Virus record (IMG/VR): IMGVR_UViG_3300046660_000525
Coordinates: 1 to 43,542 of that record
Length of the DNA: 43,542 bases
Reading direction: 5' to 3' (one strand)
From: a virus
Below the pieces are notes generated by a model that was not told where the DNA came from, did not search any database, and saw only the letters and a program-made list of their open reading frames with translations. The translations under genes were made by a program, and so were the position numbers. Shown one piece after another: positions 37,345 through 43,542 of this stretch; position 1 is the first letter of the stretch, and every line of letters starts with the position of its first letter.

Positions 37345-39168
37345 TCACGCGGTGTCGGCGTGGTGGTCGTTTTCGGGGTGTTGTGGTCGGTCGGGGTGGC
37401 TTCCGGTGGCGGGGTCGCAGCCGACGTGCGTGTCGTATCCGCGGTCGGATCGGAAGCCAGGGAGGGGCTTTTCGCAGACGGTGCAGGCGGGTTCGTCTGA
37501 TGCCTGTGGTGCGGGTGTTCCCTCCCCGTCCCTCCTATGGGAGGGAGGGACGGGGGGAACGGGGGGCGTTCCTTGCGTTCCCTCCGTGTTACCGGGGAAC
37601 GTTTGACCTGCGGCGTTACGCTCCTGTGATGCGTTCCGGGGAACGTTCCCGGGGAACGTGTCCGGGAACGGGTCGGGGGAACGCTGCGGGGGAACGTTGG
37701 CGTCATCCGCTTTGGCCTGGTTTTGGCGGAGTTTGACGATGCGGCTGACCTTCTCGGAGCCGGCCGGGATCTGAAGGTCGGCGAGCTTGGCCTTCACGAC
37801 GCGGTTCCCGGCGTCCAGGGGTACGCCTGCGCGGTTCAGCGCGGTGCTGATGTACTCGTCGGTCCCGGGGATGGCCGCCATCCCGTTGACCGGTTCGTTC
37901 TCCCACGTCATGAGGACGTGACGGGTGCCGCCGAGTGCCCAGTGGTCGCCGTCGCGGCGGGCCTGGCGCAGCAGGACGAAGTTGTCCGGCCCGATGCCCG
38001 TGCGGGTGTGCGTGCGCTTCAGGACGAGCGTGCCGCCGCCCTGTGCGGACAGCTCCCACACGTGGTCGACGTCCTGCGTCTTGGCAGAGGAGCCTCGGCC
38101 ACCGCGGTCCTTGTCCTTCCCGAAGTGGTCCAGGCGGACGGACGCGATGCGCTCCCGCTTCAGCGGCAGCAGGGTGTGGCGGTAGAGGTTCAGCCAGGTG
38201 TCGGCGTCGTTCTCGGGCCCGCTGATGAACCGGGACACGGTGTCGATGACGACGAGCTCGGCGCCGGTGGCTCGCACCAGGGCCACCAGGTCGGCTCCGC
38301 CGCCTGCGGTGTCGAGAGGCCGGATCGGCGGGAACGACGCGTACTTGAGCTGGCCCATGGCGCGGGCGTTGGCGCCGAAGGAGAGGAACCGTTCCTGTAC
38401 CTGCTCCTGGCCGTTCTCCGCGTCGAGGTACAGGATGCGGACGGGCTCCTGCGGGCTGTCGCCGAGGAACGACTGGCCGGTGGCCATGCGCCACATCCAC
38501 TCCTGCGTGAACAGGGACTTGCCGGCCTTGCCGTCGCCGACGAGGGTGATCTGCTGGCCGGGACCCATGAGCTTGCCGGGCAGGAGCTGGATCGCGCCGA
38601 AGTCGGTGAGGAAGAAGTCGTCCCAGTCGAGGAGGGACGCGACGAGGTGGGCGGGGCCGCGGCCGGTGTTCTCGCGGAGCTGCTCGCCCTGCTGGAACTT
38701 GGCGACGATCGCGCCGAGTTCATCGCCGTCGGCCTTGCGACTGATGGCGGCCTTGAGCTGCGTGGAGTGCTCGTCGTAGCGGCGCTGCCGGGCGGTCTCA
38801 GCGATCCGCTCGGCGAACGAGGCCGCCATCATCGGCGCGATGGGCTGCGCGCCGAGCCGGTAGATCAGGTTGCCGCCCTCAACACGGCGCAGGTCGCCGC
38901 GCTTTTCGATCTCGGCGCGGACGAGGGCAGGGTGGCACTGCTGGCCGGTGGCGTAGATCCCGGCGGCGGTGTCCCAGATGACTTGGTGCGCGGGGAGGAA
39001 GAGGTCTTCCCGGTTGATGAGGAGGGTGCACTCGTCGAAGGCCTGCTTGGAGTGCATGACGACGCCGATGACGAACTCTTCGGCCTCTGCGTCGTGTGGG
39101 GGCGGTGTCCGGTTGAGGCCGTCGTCGTCCGCCGTGTCACGCGGTTCCATGCGGCGGACGTTCTCCAC
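37345..39168 (-). CDS. Replicative helicase, DnaB N-domain plus RepA/AAA_25-type ATPase
   Basis: 607 residues from a GTG (GGAG eight bases upstream). Residues about 20-130 resemble the DnaB N-terminal domain (PPHDAEAEEFVIGVVMHSKQ). The RecA-type core has Walker A GDGKAGKS (211-218) and Walker B LVVID (305-309), with RLDHFGKDKDRGGRGSSAKT as the following loop, as in AAA_25/RepA-type helicases. The tail (490-545) is low-complexity, with FPGN and PPVP, and is encoded by an iteron-like DNA array. A zinc motif C562-x2-C565, H581, C584 comes at the end. It should unwind DNA at the phage origin. Confidence 0.88.
   Translation of the reverse strand: MENVRRMEPRDTADDDGLNRTPPPHDAEAEEFVIGVVMHSKQAFDECTLLINREDLFLPAHQVIWDTAAGIYATGQQCHPALVRAEIEKRGDLRRVEGGNLIYRLGAQPIAPMMAASFAERIAETARQRRYDEHSTQLKAAISRKADGDELGAIVAKFQQGEQLRENTGRGPAHLVASLLDWDDFFLTDFGAIQLLPGKLMGPGQQITLVGDGKAGKSLFTQEWMWRMATGQSFLGDSPQEPVRILYLDAENGQEQVQERFLSFGANARAMGQLKYASFPPIRPLDTAGGGADLVALVRATGAELVVIDTVSRFISGPENDADTWLNLYRHTLLPLKRERIASVRLDHFGKDKDRGGRGSSAKTQDVDHVWELSAQGGGTLVLKRTHTRTGIGPDNFVLLRQARRDGDHWALGGTRHVLMTWENEPVNGMAAIPGTDEYISTALNRAGVPLDAGNRVVKAKLADLQIPAGSEKVSRIVKLRQNQAKADDANVPPQRSPDPFPDTFPGNVPRNASQERNAAGQTFPGNTEGTQGTPPVPPVPPSHRRDGEGTPAPQASDEPACTVCEKPLPGFRSDRGYDTHVGCDPATGSHPDRPQHPENDHHADTA
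37555..37697. repeat. Iteron-like array, candidate replication origin
   Basis: GGGAACG occurs at 37555, 37595, 37639, 37652, 37664, 37677 and 37690; the last five are spaced 13, 12, 13 and 13 bp. Inverted copies (CGTTCCC) lie at 37576 and 37644, the latter making the palindrome GGGAACGTTCCC (37639-37650). The copies fall in all three codon phases of the helicase gene, so the repeat is kept at DNA level. An origin inside the replication gene is known from lambda O. Confidence 0.65.
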
Positions 39169-39209
39169 GTGCGGGTCTCCTCGGTGGTGCGTGGTGATGG
39201 GGAGGGGTG

Positions 39210-39247
39210 CCGCGGGTGGGGCAGAGTTGGCGCTGCCCCACCCGCGG
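39210..39247. terminator. Strong hairpin between DUF2303 and helicase genes
   Basis: Perfect 15-base arms (39210-39224 and 39233-39247, CCGCGGGTGGGGCAG and its complement) with an 8-base loop. In the middle of the early operon it can act as attenuator; a pure terminator would cut off the helicase. Confidence 0.65.
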
Positions 39248-39253
39248 GGCGGG

Positions 39254-40072
39254 TCAGGCCGGGGAGCCGTTCAGGATCGGTGTGTCGATTCCGTCGGCGA
39301 TCGCCTTGAGGACGTCCGCGAAGGCGGCCTTGGCGCGCTCCTCGGGCTGCTCCAACTTGAAGCCGAGCGCCAGCTGCCCGCGGTCGATGCGGTACTTGAA
39401 GCGCGCGACCATCGAGTAGGCGTCGGCGCCTTCGAAGGGCGGGACGGCGATCTTGAAGGTCTCGGGGATCGCGATGTCGCCCTTGGGGCCGGCGGTCGCC
39501 TTGGTGTCCTCGACGTACGCGAACTTCCGCTCGCCGGACTGCAGTCGTGTGGACGACTGGAACTCGGCCTTCGTGGTGGCCTTGATGGACTGCGCGATCT
39601 CCAGCATCGTCGCGGCGTCCGGCTCGACGAGGTTCGGCAGGTGGTCCTCAAGGAAGTTCGCGAACCGCTCCTGGTCGACGAGCTTCCCGTCCAGGTCGGT
39701 CCACTCCTGCCAGGCCTTGGTGCGGCGCAGGGCCAGGATGAGGCGGTGCTCGGCGAAGCCGGGCTCGTCCTCGGCGTGGGCGTCGAGGACGGCCGTGATG
39801 GAGAGCCGCTCGACGTCGGAGTAGACCTCGCTCGCGTCTACGTCGCGGTGCTTGCCGTAGTAGGTGAGGAAGGACGCGGCATCGCGGACCGTGGTGATAC
39901 CGGTCTTGCGGGTCACGCGGCCGGTGTACTCGGGCCCGGTGAGGTCGAACGGCTGGACGCCGCCGTCGGCCGTGGCGACGAGGTAGATGCCGCCGGGCTC
40001 AACCTCCTTGGGGTCGAGGGCCTGCTGTGCGAGGGCGGCGACGGCCTGGATGCTGGTGTCGGTCTCGGTCAT
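39254..40072 (-). CDS. DUF2303 (YfdQ-like) protein
   Basis: 272 residues. Motifs: GGIYLVATADGGVQPFDLTG, TVRDAASFLTYYGKHRD, RTKAWQEWTDLDGKLVDQER, FANFLEDHLPNLVEPDAAT and the late ERKFAYVEDTKA and IAVPPFEGADAY. These are clear DUF2303 features. The family occurs in phage early regions next to replication or recombination genes. Its activity is not established. It lies directly upstream of the helicase gene. Confidence 0.88.
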   Translation of the reverse strand: MTETDTSIQAVAALAQQALDPKEVEPGGIYLVATADGGVQPFDLTGPEYTGRVTRKTGITTVRDAASFLTYYGKHRDVDASEVYSDVERLSITAVLDAHAEDEPGFAEHRLILALRRTKAWQEWTDLDGKLVDQERFANFLEDHLPNLVEPDAATMLEIAQSIKATTKAEFQSSTRLQSGERKFAYVEDTKATAGPKGDIAIPETFKIAVPPFEGADAYSMVARFKYRIDRGQLALGFKLEQPEERAKAAFADVLKAIADGIDTPILNGSPA

Positions 40073-40074
40073 GT

Positions 40075-40446
40075 TCAGAGTTCCTTGATCTCGTTCTTGC
40101 TGGTGGGCAGGTCCCGGACGTCGAAGGACGCCAGCTGTCGGGGGTCGTTGCGGGTGGGCCGGCCGTCGTCGTCGACGAAGTACATGGCGGGCGGGGCGAT
40201 GGGCCGGGGTGCCTTGAGGTCGGACTCGACGGTGACGAGGACGGGCGCGCCGTCGACGTGGCCCTTGGGCGGCTCGACGGTGACCTTGACGGTGAGGGAG
40301 CCCTTGCGGCCGTGCTCCTGGACGGCGTTGAGGAGCTCGCGGAGTTCGCCGCTGATCTGGTCGTGGGCCTCGCCGCGGCTGTGCTGGACGAGGAAGACGG
40401 CGAACTCGTCGTCCTTCTGGGCCGGTTCGGTCTGCTGCTGGGTCAT
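40075..40446 (-). CDS. Hypothetical early protein upstream of DUF2303
   Basis: 123 residues from an ATG. It is alpha/beta with ISGELRELLNAVQEHGRKGS, LTVKVTVEPPKGHVDGAPVL and VTVESDLKAPRPIAPPAMYF. The partnership with DUF2303 downstream, two bases apart, is common in actinophages. The role is unknown; it might form a complex with DUF2303. Confidence 0.78.
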   Translation of the reverse strand: MTQQQTEPAQKDDEFAVFLVQHSRGEAHDQISGELRELLNAVQEHGRKGSLTVKVTVEPPKGHVDGAPVLVTVESDLKAPRPIAPPAMYFVDDDGRPTRNDPRQLASFDVRDLPTSKNEIKEL

Positions 40447-40488
40447 GTGCTGGTGGTGCCTTTCTGTGACGGGTGTTGCGGTTGAGGT

Positions 40489-40532
40489 CCGGGCCCGCCC
40501 CCGTTCAGGGGGGAAGTTGGGGGCGGGCCCGG
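40489..40532. terminator. Hairpin between two early genes
   Basis: Perfect 14-base arms CCGGGCCCGCCCCC (40489-40502) and its complement (40519-40532). It lies in the 138-bp gap before the DUF2303 pair. One of three strong hairpins in a row in this part of the early operon. Confidence 0.6.
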
Positions 40533-40584
40533 TGACGGCCGCGGCGTGGAGGGCGCCGTGAGCTCGGCCGCCGGTCAGGTGGTC

Positions 40585-40860
40585 TCAGGCGGCCTGCGGC
40601 TGCACGGTCTGCTCGTACAGGGCGGTGCACGCGTCACAAGCACAGGTGCGGATGCAGAGCCCGCCACCCTCGCCGGGGACGATGACCCGCTCGACGGGCT
40701 TGGCCTTGAGGTCGAAGGTGGGGATGACCTCGGGTGCGGCGAGCGGTCCGCACGGCTTCTGGCAGGTGGCGGTGCAGGAGCCGAGGCTTTGGCTGGTGCC
40801 GTCCTTCGTGTGGTTGAGGTCGCTGTGTCCGCATTCGCAGCGGTGGCCGATGCGCGCCAT
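40585..40860 (-). CDS. Cysteine-rich small protein (91 aa)
   Basis: 91 residues with nine cysteines and several histidines: RCECGHSDLNHTK, SCTATCQKPCGP, CIRTCACDACTAL. Probably two zinc sites. It lies alone between two hairpins, so its mRNA can be made separately. Function unknown. Confidence 0.75.
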   Translation of the reverse strand: MARIGHRCECGHSDLNHTKDGTSQSLGSCTATCQKPCGPLAAPEVIPTFDLKAKPVERVIVPGEGGGLCIRTCACDACTALYEQTVQPQAA

Positions 40861-40884
40861 GGTCTGGTCTCCTGGGGGTTGTGT

Positions 40885-40913
40885 GGCCCCGCCGCAATGC
40901 CCGCGGCGGGGCC
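40885..40913. terminator. Hairpin upstream of the cysteine-rich gene
   Basis: Perfect 11-base arms GGCCCCGCCGC (40885-40895) and GCGGCGGGGCC (40903-40913), 7-base loop. It ends or attenuates the coupled gene group from 43084 to 40918. Confidence 0.65.
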
Positions 40914-40917
40914 GCTT

Positions 40918-41205
40918 TCAGGTGGTCTTGCGGGCGACGGCGGCCTGAGCCGCGCGGTAGGCCTCCGGGCTGGAGCGGCGCTTGCCGAGGGCGATGGCCT
41001 GGTTGTCGAAGACCGCGGACGCGGCCAGCGGGGACGGAGGCAAGGACTTCGGGGGCTGGCCGTAGCCGGGCTTCGGTTCGTCGAGTCCGGCCTCCGCCCA
41101 CGGGCTGTGTGTGTTGCACTTCCAGCCGGTCCGGTAGAAGCGGACGGGCCCGGTGTGTTCGCCGGTGAGGCCGTCGCAGGGCTCCGGGTTGCGGGCGCTC
41201 CTCAT
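40918..41205 (-). CDS. Hypothetical early protein (95 aa)
   Basis: 95 residues from an ATG that overlaps the WhiB stop (ATGA). The first part has CDGLTGEHTGPVRFYRTGWK and CNTHSPWAEAGL; the rest is basic and Pro-rich with IALGKRRSSPEAYRAAQ. Two cysteines and two histidines may bind metal. Function unknown. Confidence 0.72.
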   Translation of the reverse strand: MRSARNPEPCDGLTGEHTGPVRFYRTGWKCNTHSPWAEAGLDEPKPGYGQPPKSLPPSPLAASAVFDNQAIALGKRRSSPEAYRAAQAAVARKTT

Positions 41206-41465
41206 GCCGCGGCCTGGGTTCGGCGCTGTGTCTGCTCGTGGAGGCGGCGTCGCGCGGTGGGCGTGAGTCCGCCACGGATGCCGTACCGGCGGAGTTTGCC
41301 CGCGTTGCCCTCGGTCTTCATCGCGTCGGCCAGGCACTCCTCGCGGACGGGGCAGCCTCCGCAGAGGGCTTTCGCCTCGCGGACCTTCGCGGTGTTGGAG
41401 CCGGGGAACATGGCCTCGGGGTCGTCGCCGCACGCGGCCTGGCCGTGCCACGGGTCGCCCTTCAT
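41202..41465 (-). CDS. whiB: WhiB-family iron-sulfur regulator
   Basis: 87 residues from an ATG that overlaps the upstream stop. Four cysteines in the WhiB pattern, C12, C35, C38 and C44 (ACGDD, LCGGCPVREEC), to hold a 4Fe-4S cluster; then YGIRGGLTPTARRR, the turn and basic tail. In this turn the usual Trp of G-(V/I)-W-G-G is Arg. Host WhiB proteins act with the main sigma factor and control development; phage WhiBs can modulate host genes. It lies in the early operon, so it acts early after infection or induction. Confidence 0.9.
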   Translation of the reverse strand: MKGDPWHGQAACGDDPEAMFPGSNTAKVREAKALCGGCPVREECLADAMKTEGNAGKLRRYGIRGGLTPTARRRLHEQTQRRTQAAA

Positions 41466-41851
41466 CGCGTCACCGCCTGGTCCTCGGCGCGCCACCGGTT
41501 GACAGTGCGGGGTGTGACACCAATCCGCTCGGCGATCTCCCGCGCGCTGCAGCGACGCGCCGTGAGCCGCCAGCACGCGATGCGGGCCTCAGCGCGGGAC
41601 AGCATCGGCAGCGGCCGGAGCCCTTGCACGGCGCGCTGTACGGCTTCTTCGTCCAGCTCGGTGTGCGCCGGGCGGGGAGGCCGGGTGGTGGTGGACCGGA
41701 AAGGGCGGGCGAGGTGTTCGAGGCGGCGTGCGGCTCCGCGGTAGGTCTTGGCCTGGCCGCGGTCCTCGTCCGTGTCGGCCAGGGTGCGGAGCACGGTGGC
41801 GAGGCGGCGGGCTTGGGCGGGGCCCTTGAGGCGGATGGTGATCTCGATCAT
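41462..41851 (-). CDS. HTH protein upstream of WhiB
   Basis: 129 residues from an ATG at 41851 (ATGA overlap). The N-terminal 70 residues are helical and basic (IEITIRLKGPAQARRLATVL, YRGAARRLEHLARPF). The C-terminal part has a clear HTH, CSAREIAERIGVTPRTVNRW, of the transposase/sigma region 4 type. It may regulate early genes or bind DNA together with WhiB. No exact family recognised. Confidence 0.8.
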   Translation of the reverse strand: MIEITIRLKGPAQARRLATVLRTLADTDEDRGQAKTYRGAARRLEHLARPFRSTTTRPPRPAHTELDEEAVQRAVQGLRPLPMLSRAEARIACWRLTARRCSAREIAERIGVTPRTVNRWRAEDQAVTR

Positions 41852-42441
41852 CGGGTCACCGCCTCGGGCCACTGCACCTTCACCAGGCGCTCCCGCTGGA
41901 TCTTCGGCAGGTCGAACTCCGGCTGCCCGTACCAGTCGAGGCCGGCCGCGCGCAGCCAGAACGCGTCGCACTGGTTGTCGTCCTCGAACTCCCGCCCGGA
42001 CCGCTTGTACGCGGCCATGGCCATGGCGGTCTTGTCCGCCGAGGTGCTTCCGGTGGCGAATGCCTTCAGCGTGGTCGGGTTGATCACGACGTACGGGGCG
42101 CCGAACTCGATCAGCCGGAGGCGTACGGCGCCGTGGACCATGTGAATGGCCTTGATGGCCGGGCCCTTCAGCCCGGGCGGGGCCTCCTCCAGGACGACGA
42201 GGTCGCAGTGGTCGTCGCCCCACGGGTCGTCGCCGAGGGCGACGTCGATGTTGTTGACGATGACCTGGAGGCGGCGGTCGCCGTCCTTGGAGTTGGTCTT
42301 GATGGTGCGGGTGGTGCCGTCGGGCAGGCACAGCCCGGGGGCGGTGATCGACAGGTCGAGTCCGAGGACTCGCAGGGGCCGGGGCCCGGCCGCCGTGGTG
42401 GCGGCCGGAACCTCGGGGGTGAACAGGTCGGGCACGGTCAC
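41848..42441 (-). CDS. RuvC-like Holliday junction resolvase
   Basis: 197 residues from a GTG at 42441 (GTGA overlap). RNase H-type fold: LRVLGLDLSITAPGLCLPDG carries the first aspartate, DLVVLEEAPPG the glutamate, and DDNQCDAFWLR the last acidic residues. The block VINPTTLKAFATGSTSADKT is typical for phage RuvC relatives. It should cleave four-way junctions made during recombination by the ERF/YqaJ pair or before packaging. No other resolvase is seen in the genome. Confidence 0.87.
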   Translation of the reverse strand: MTVPDLFTPEVPAATTAAGPRPLRVLGLDLSITAPGLCLPDGTTRTIKTNSKDGDRRLQVIVNNIDVALGDDPWGDDHCDLVVLEEAPPGLKGPAIKAIHMVHGAVRLRLIEFGAPYVVINPTTLKAFATGSTSADKTAMAMAAYKRSGREFEDDNQCDAFWLRAAGLDWYGQPEFDLPKIQRERLVKVQWPEAVTR

Positions 42442-42719
42442 TGGTCTGCGCTCCTCGTGATCGTGAAGTGGCCCTCGTCGCAGCTGTGCGTGCCGTTGCC
42501 GTGGAGCACGACCGCGACGTCGCCACCGCACGGCTGGCAGTGCCGGAAGGCCTGCGGGGCGATGGCGCCGTGTGCCGGGGCCTCGGGGAAGCCGGGCAGT
42601 TGCGGGCGGAGGAGGCTGTCGATGGGCACCTCGATCAGCGCGGGCAGCGAGCCCGCACGTGCGCCGCGGTGCTGCCCGGTGGGTGCGACGAGTTGGCGGA
42701 TGATGCGGAGCGGGCTCAC
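42438..42719 (-). CDS. Early protein with zinc-finger-like C-terminus
   Basis: 93 residues from a GTG at 42719 (GTGA overlap). The C-terminal half has FRHCQPCGGDVAVVLHGNGT and HSCDEGHFTI, an arrangement of CxxC, H, H and C that may bind zinc. The N-terminal part is basic. Function unknown. It is coupled to the resolvase gene downstream. Confidence 0.75.
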   Translation of the reverse strand: MSPLRIIRQLVAPTGQHRGARAGSLPALIEVPIDSLLRPQLPGFPEAPAHGAIAPQAFRHCQPCGGDVAVVLHGNGTHSCDEGHFTITRSADQ

Positions 42720-43084
42720 AGCAGTCCCTCTCTTCCTGCGGCGCGGGCGAGGTCGTCGGCTGCGGCGTAGTCGTCCTTGAGGTCGATGGAGGCGCGCTCC
42801 AGCTCGAAGGCGAGGTCGCCGAGGCCGTAGTCGTCGCCGTGCTGGTTCGCGACGACGAGCCGGGCGATCGTCGAGCGGACTGCGGCGTTCTCGGTCTCGT
42901 TGTCGAGGAGGCGCTTCACCAGCGACGGCAGCGAGACGATGACGAGCCGGGCGTCTTTGTCCTCGACCCGGTTGGCGCGGCGCGCGGCCGTCAACGCGTC
43001 GAGGACGGCGTGGGGCTCGGCGGCCCGGGCGAAGCCGAGGACGGTCCGGATCCCGGCGAGCTGCTCGGGAGTCATGGGCGTCAT
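42716..43084 (-). CDS. Hypothetical early protein (122 aa)
   Basis: 122 residues from an ATG that overlaps the exonuclease stop (ATGA). It is mostly helical: LAGIRTVLGFARAAEPHAVL, LVIVSLPSLVKRLLDNETEN, LAFELERASIDLKDDYAAAD. It resembles helical early proteins of actinophages without known role. Confidence 0.75.
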   Translation of the reverse strand: MTPMTPEQLAGIRTVLGFARAAEPHAVLDALTAARRANRVEDKDARLVIVSLPSLVKRLLDNETENAAVRSTIARLVVANQHGDDYGLGDLAFELERASIDLKDDYAAADDLARAAGREGLL

Positions 43085-43542
43085 GACTCACCGCCGGACT
43101 GCGCGGGGAGCGGACGCAGCGGCCAGCGGCCATCAATGACGGCCTTGGCGTCGTACTTCTCCTTGGCCTTCTTCTCGTTCCGCAGCCACGCCTGATAGCC
43201 CTCGGCGTCTTCCCGGTACCAGTCGATCTGCCGCTCGTGCAGCTCGTCGGCGGTGAGGTCCCGCACCGAGTTGAAGCGGTTCGGCCGCAGCGCCAGCACC
43301 CACTCGGGGCGCTTCCTGTACGGGGTGTGGGCGATGACACCGATGCGGTACGCGGACCGTGCGGACATCAGCGCGTCGTACTCCGCGCCGTGCGCCTGCT
43401 CCTCGTCCCAGTCCAGGCCGTACGTCTCGGCGGTGGTCCGCATCTGGTACGGGCCCTGCGTCTCGGAGATCCGCTTGCGGAACGGGGCGCACTGCCGGTC
43501 GAGGACCATCGTGTCGACGACCCGGGTGAGGGGCTGTCGGCA
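43081..43542 (-). CDS. DnaQ-type exonuclease, 3' part (continues from 1-499)
   Basis: This is the second half of the gene that starts at 499 and passes position 1. It contains the ExoIII motif H-x4-D (HGAEYD), and after that a C-terminal tail (residues about 190-277) with HTPYRKRPEWVLALRPNRFN and ERQIDWYREDAEGYQAWLRN. This tail is common in Streptomyces phage exonucleases. The stop overlaps the next gene (ATGA). Bases 43416-43542 repeat 1-127. Confidence 0.92.
   Translation of the reverse strand, partial: CRQPLTRVVDTMVLDRQCAPFRKRISETQGPYQMRTTAETYGLDWDEEQAHGAEYDALMSARSAYRIGVIAHTPYRKRPEWVLALRPNRFNSVRDLTADELHERQIDWYREDAEGYQAWLRNEKKAKEKYDAKAVIDGRWPLRPLPAQSGGES
43416..43542. repeat. Terminal direct repeat, right copy
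   Basis: Identical to 1-127. Joining at this overlap restores one open exonuclease gene of 277 residues, which supports a correct circular closure. The unique genome is 43,415 bp. Confidence 0.95.

Noticed and set aside
1-43542. CRISPR array, rRNA, complete tRNA genes, transposase or diversity-generating reverse transcriptase
   Set aside because: I looked for regular repeats with spacers, tRNA cloverleaves, and transposase or RT motifs and saw none; the only tRNA-like DNA is the partial segment in attP.

Overview
The window is one complete, circularly closed genome of a temperate, tailed (siphovirus-type) bacteriophage. The first and last 127 bases are identical (1-127 = 43416-43542), so the unique circle is 43,415 bp. 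The host is most likely Streptomyces or a close actinobacterial relative: the DNA is very GC-rich with GC-ending codons, many genes start with GTG, there is a WhiB-type regulator, a DUF6879 / Scr1-type (DUF5753) regulator pair, and several small zinc-finger proteins of kinds common in Streptomyces. No rRNA, CRISPR array, insertion sequence or complete tRNA gene was seen.

Layout. (1) Lysogeny switch, about 3.9-7.4 kb. A repressor (4746-5108, +) and a Cro-like gene (4163-4477, -) diverge from a control region with three matching 17-bp operator candidates. Downstream of the repressor, on the + strand, are a small CWCG protein, a stand-alone copy of the integrase N-terminal arm-binding domain, and a tyrosine integrase. 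attP follows: a 44-bp tRNA 3' segment (tRNA-Val by anticodon position) flanked by paired arm-type sites. (2) Accessory region, 7.4-10.8 kb: a gene-poor stretch rich in hairpins, an XRE regulator, a four-gene cluster of small zinc-binding-type proteins, and the DUF6879/Scr1 pair. (3) Late structural region on the - strand, transcribed from 33.2 kb down to 10.8 kb: small membrane and zinc proteins, DUF4429 protein, small and large terminase, SPP1-type portal, minor capsid protein, scaffold, major capsid protein, connectors, tail terminator, tail tube, frameshifted tail assembly chaperone, tape measure, a giant minor tail protein, a beta-helix tail spike, amidase endolysin, holin and a coiled-coil membrane protein. 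A lone + strand gene (25804-26037) interrupts this unit like a moron. (4) Early region, - strand. It starts at the Cro-like gene, runs through position 1, re-enters at the right end and continues down to 33.7 kb. It holds a MerR/Xis-type protein, YqaJ nuclease, ERF annealing protein, DnaQ-type exonuclease, RuvC-like resolvase, an HTH protein, WhiB, DUF2303, a DnaB/RepA-type helicase, DUF4326, a HAD phosphatase and many small proteins. Most of these genes overlap by 1-4 bases (ATGA, GTGA, TGATG), which indicates one long translationally coupled operon of about 14 kb.

How it works together. The repressor should block the Cro-side promoter, whose -10 lies under one operator. Release would switch on the early operon: excision, recombination and replication. 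The helicase gene carries an iteron-like array in its 3' end that is conserved across all three reading frames and is a good candidate replication origin. A 10-bp-period array (CTCGGCGA-type) occurs as a tandem only upstream of the early promoter and inside attP, which suggests that one small protein both autoregulates and directs excision, as P2 Cox does. A lone HTH gene at 33393-33692 faces away from the late operon across the late promoter region and is the best candidate for a late switch.
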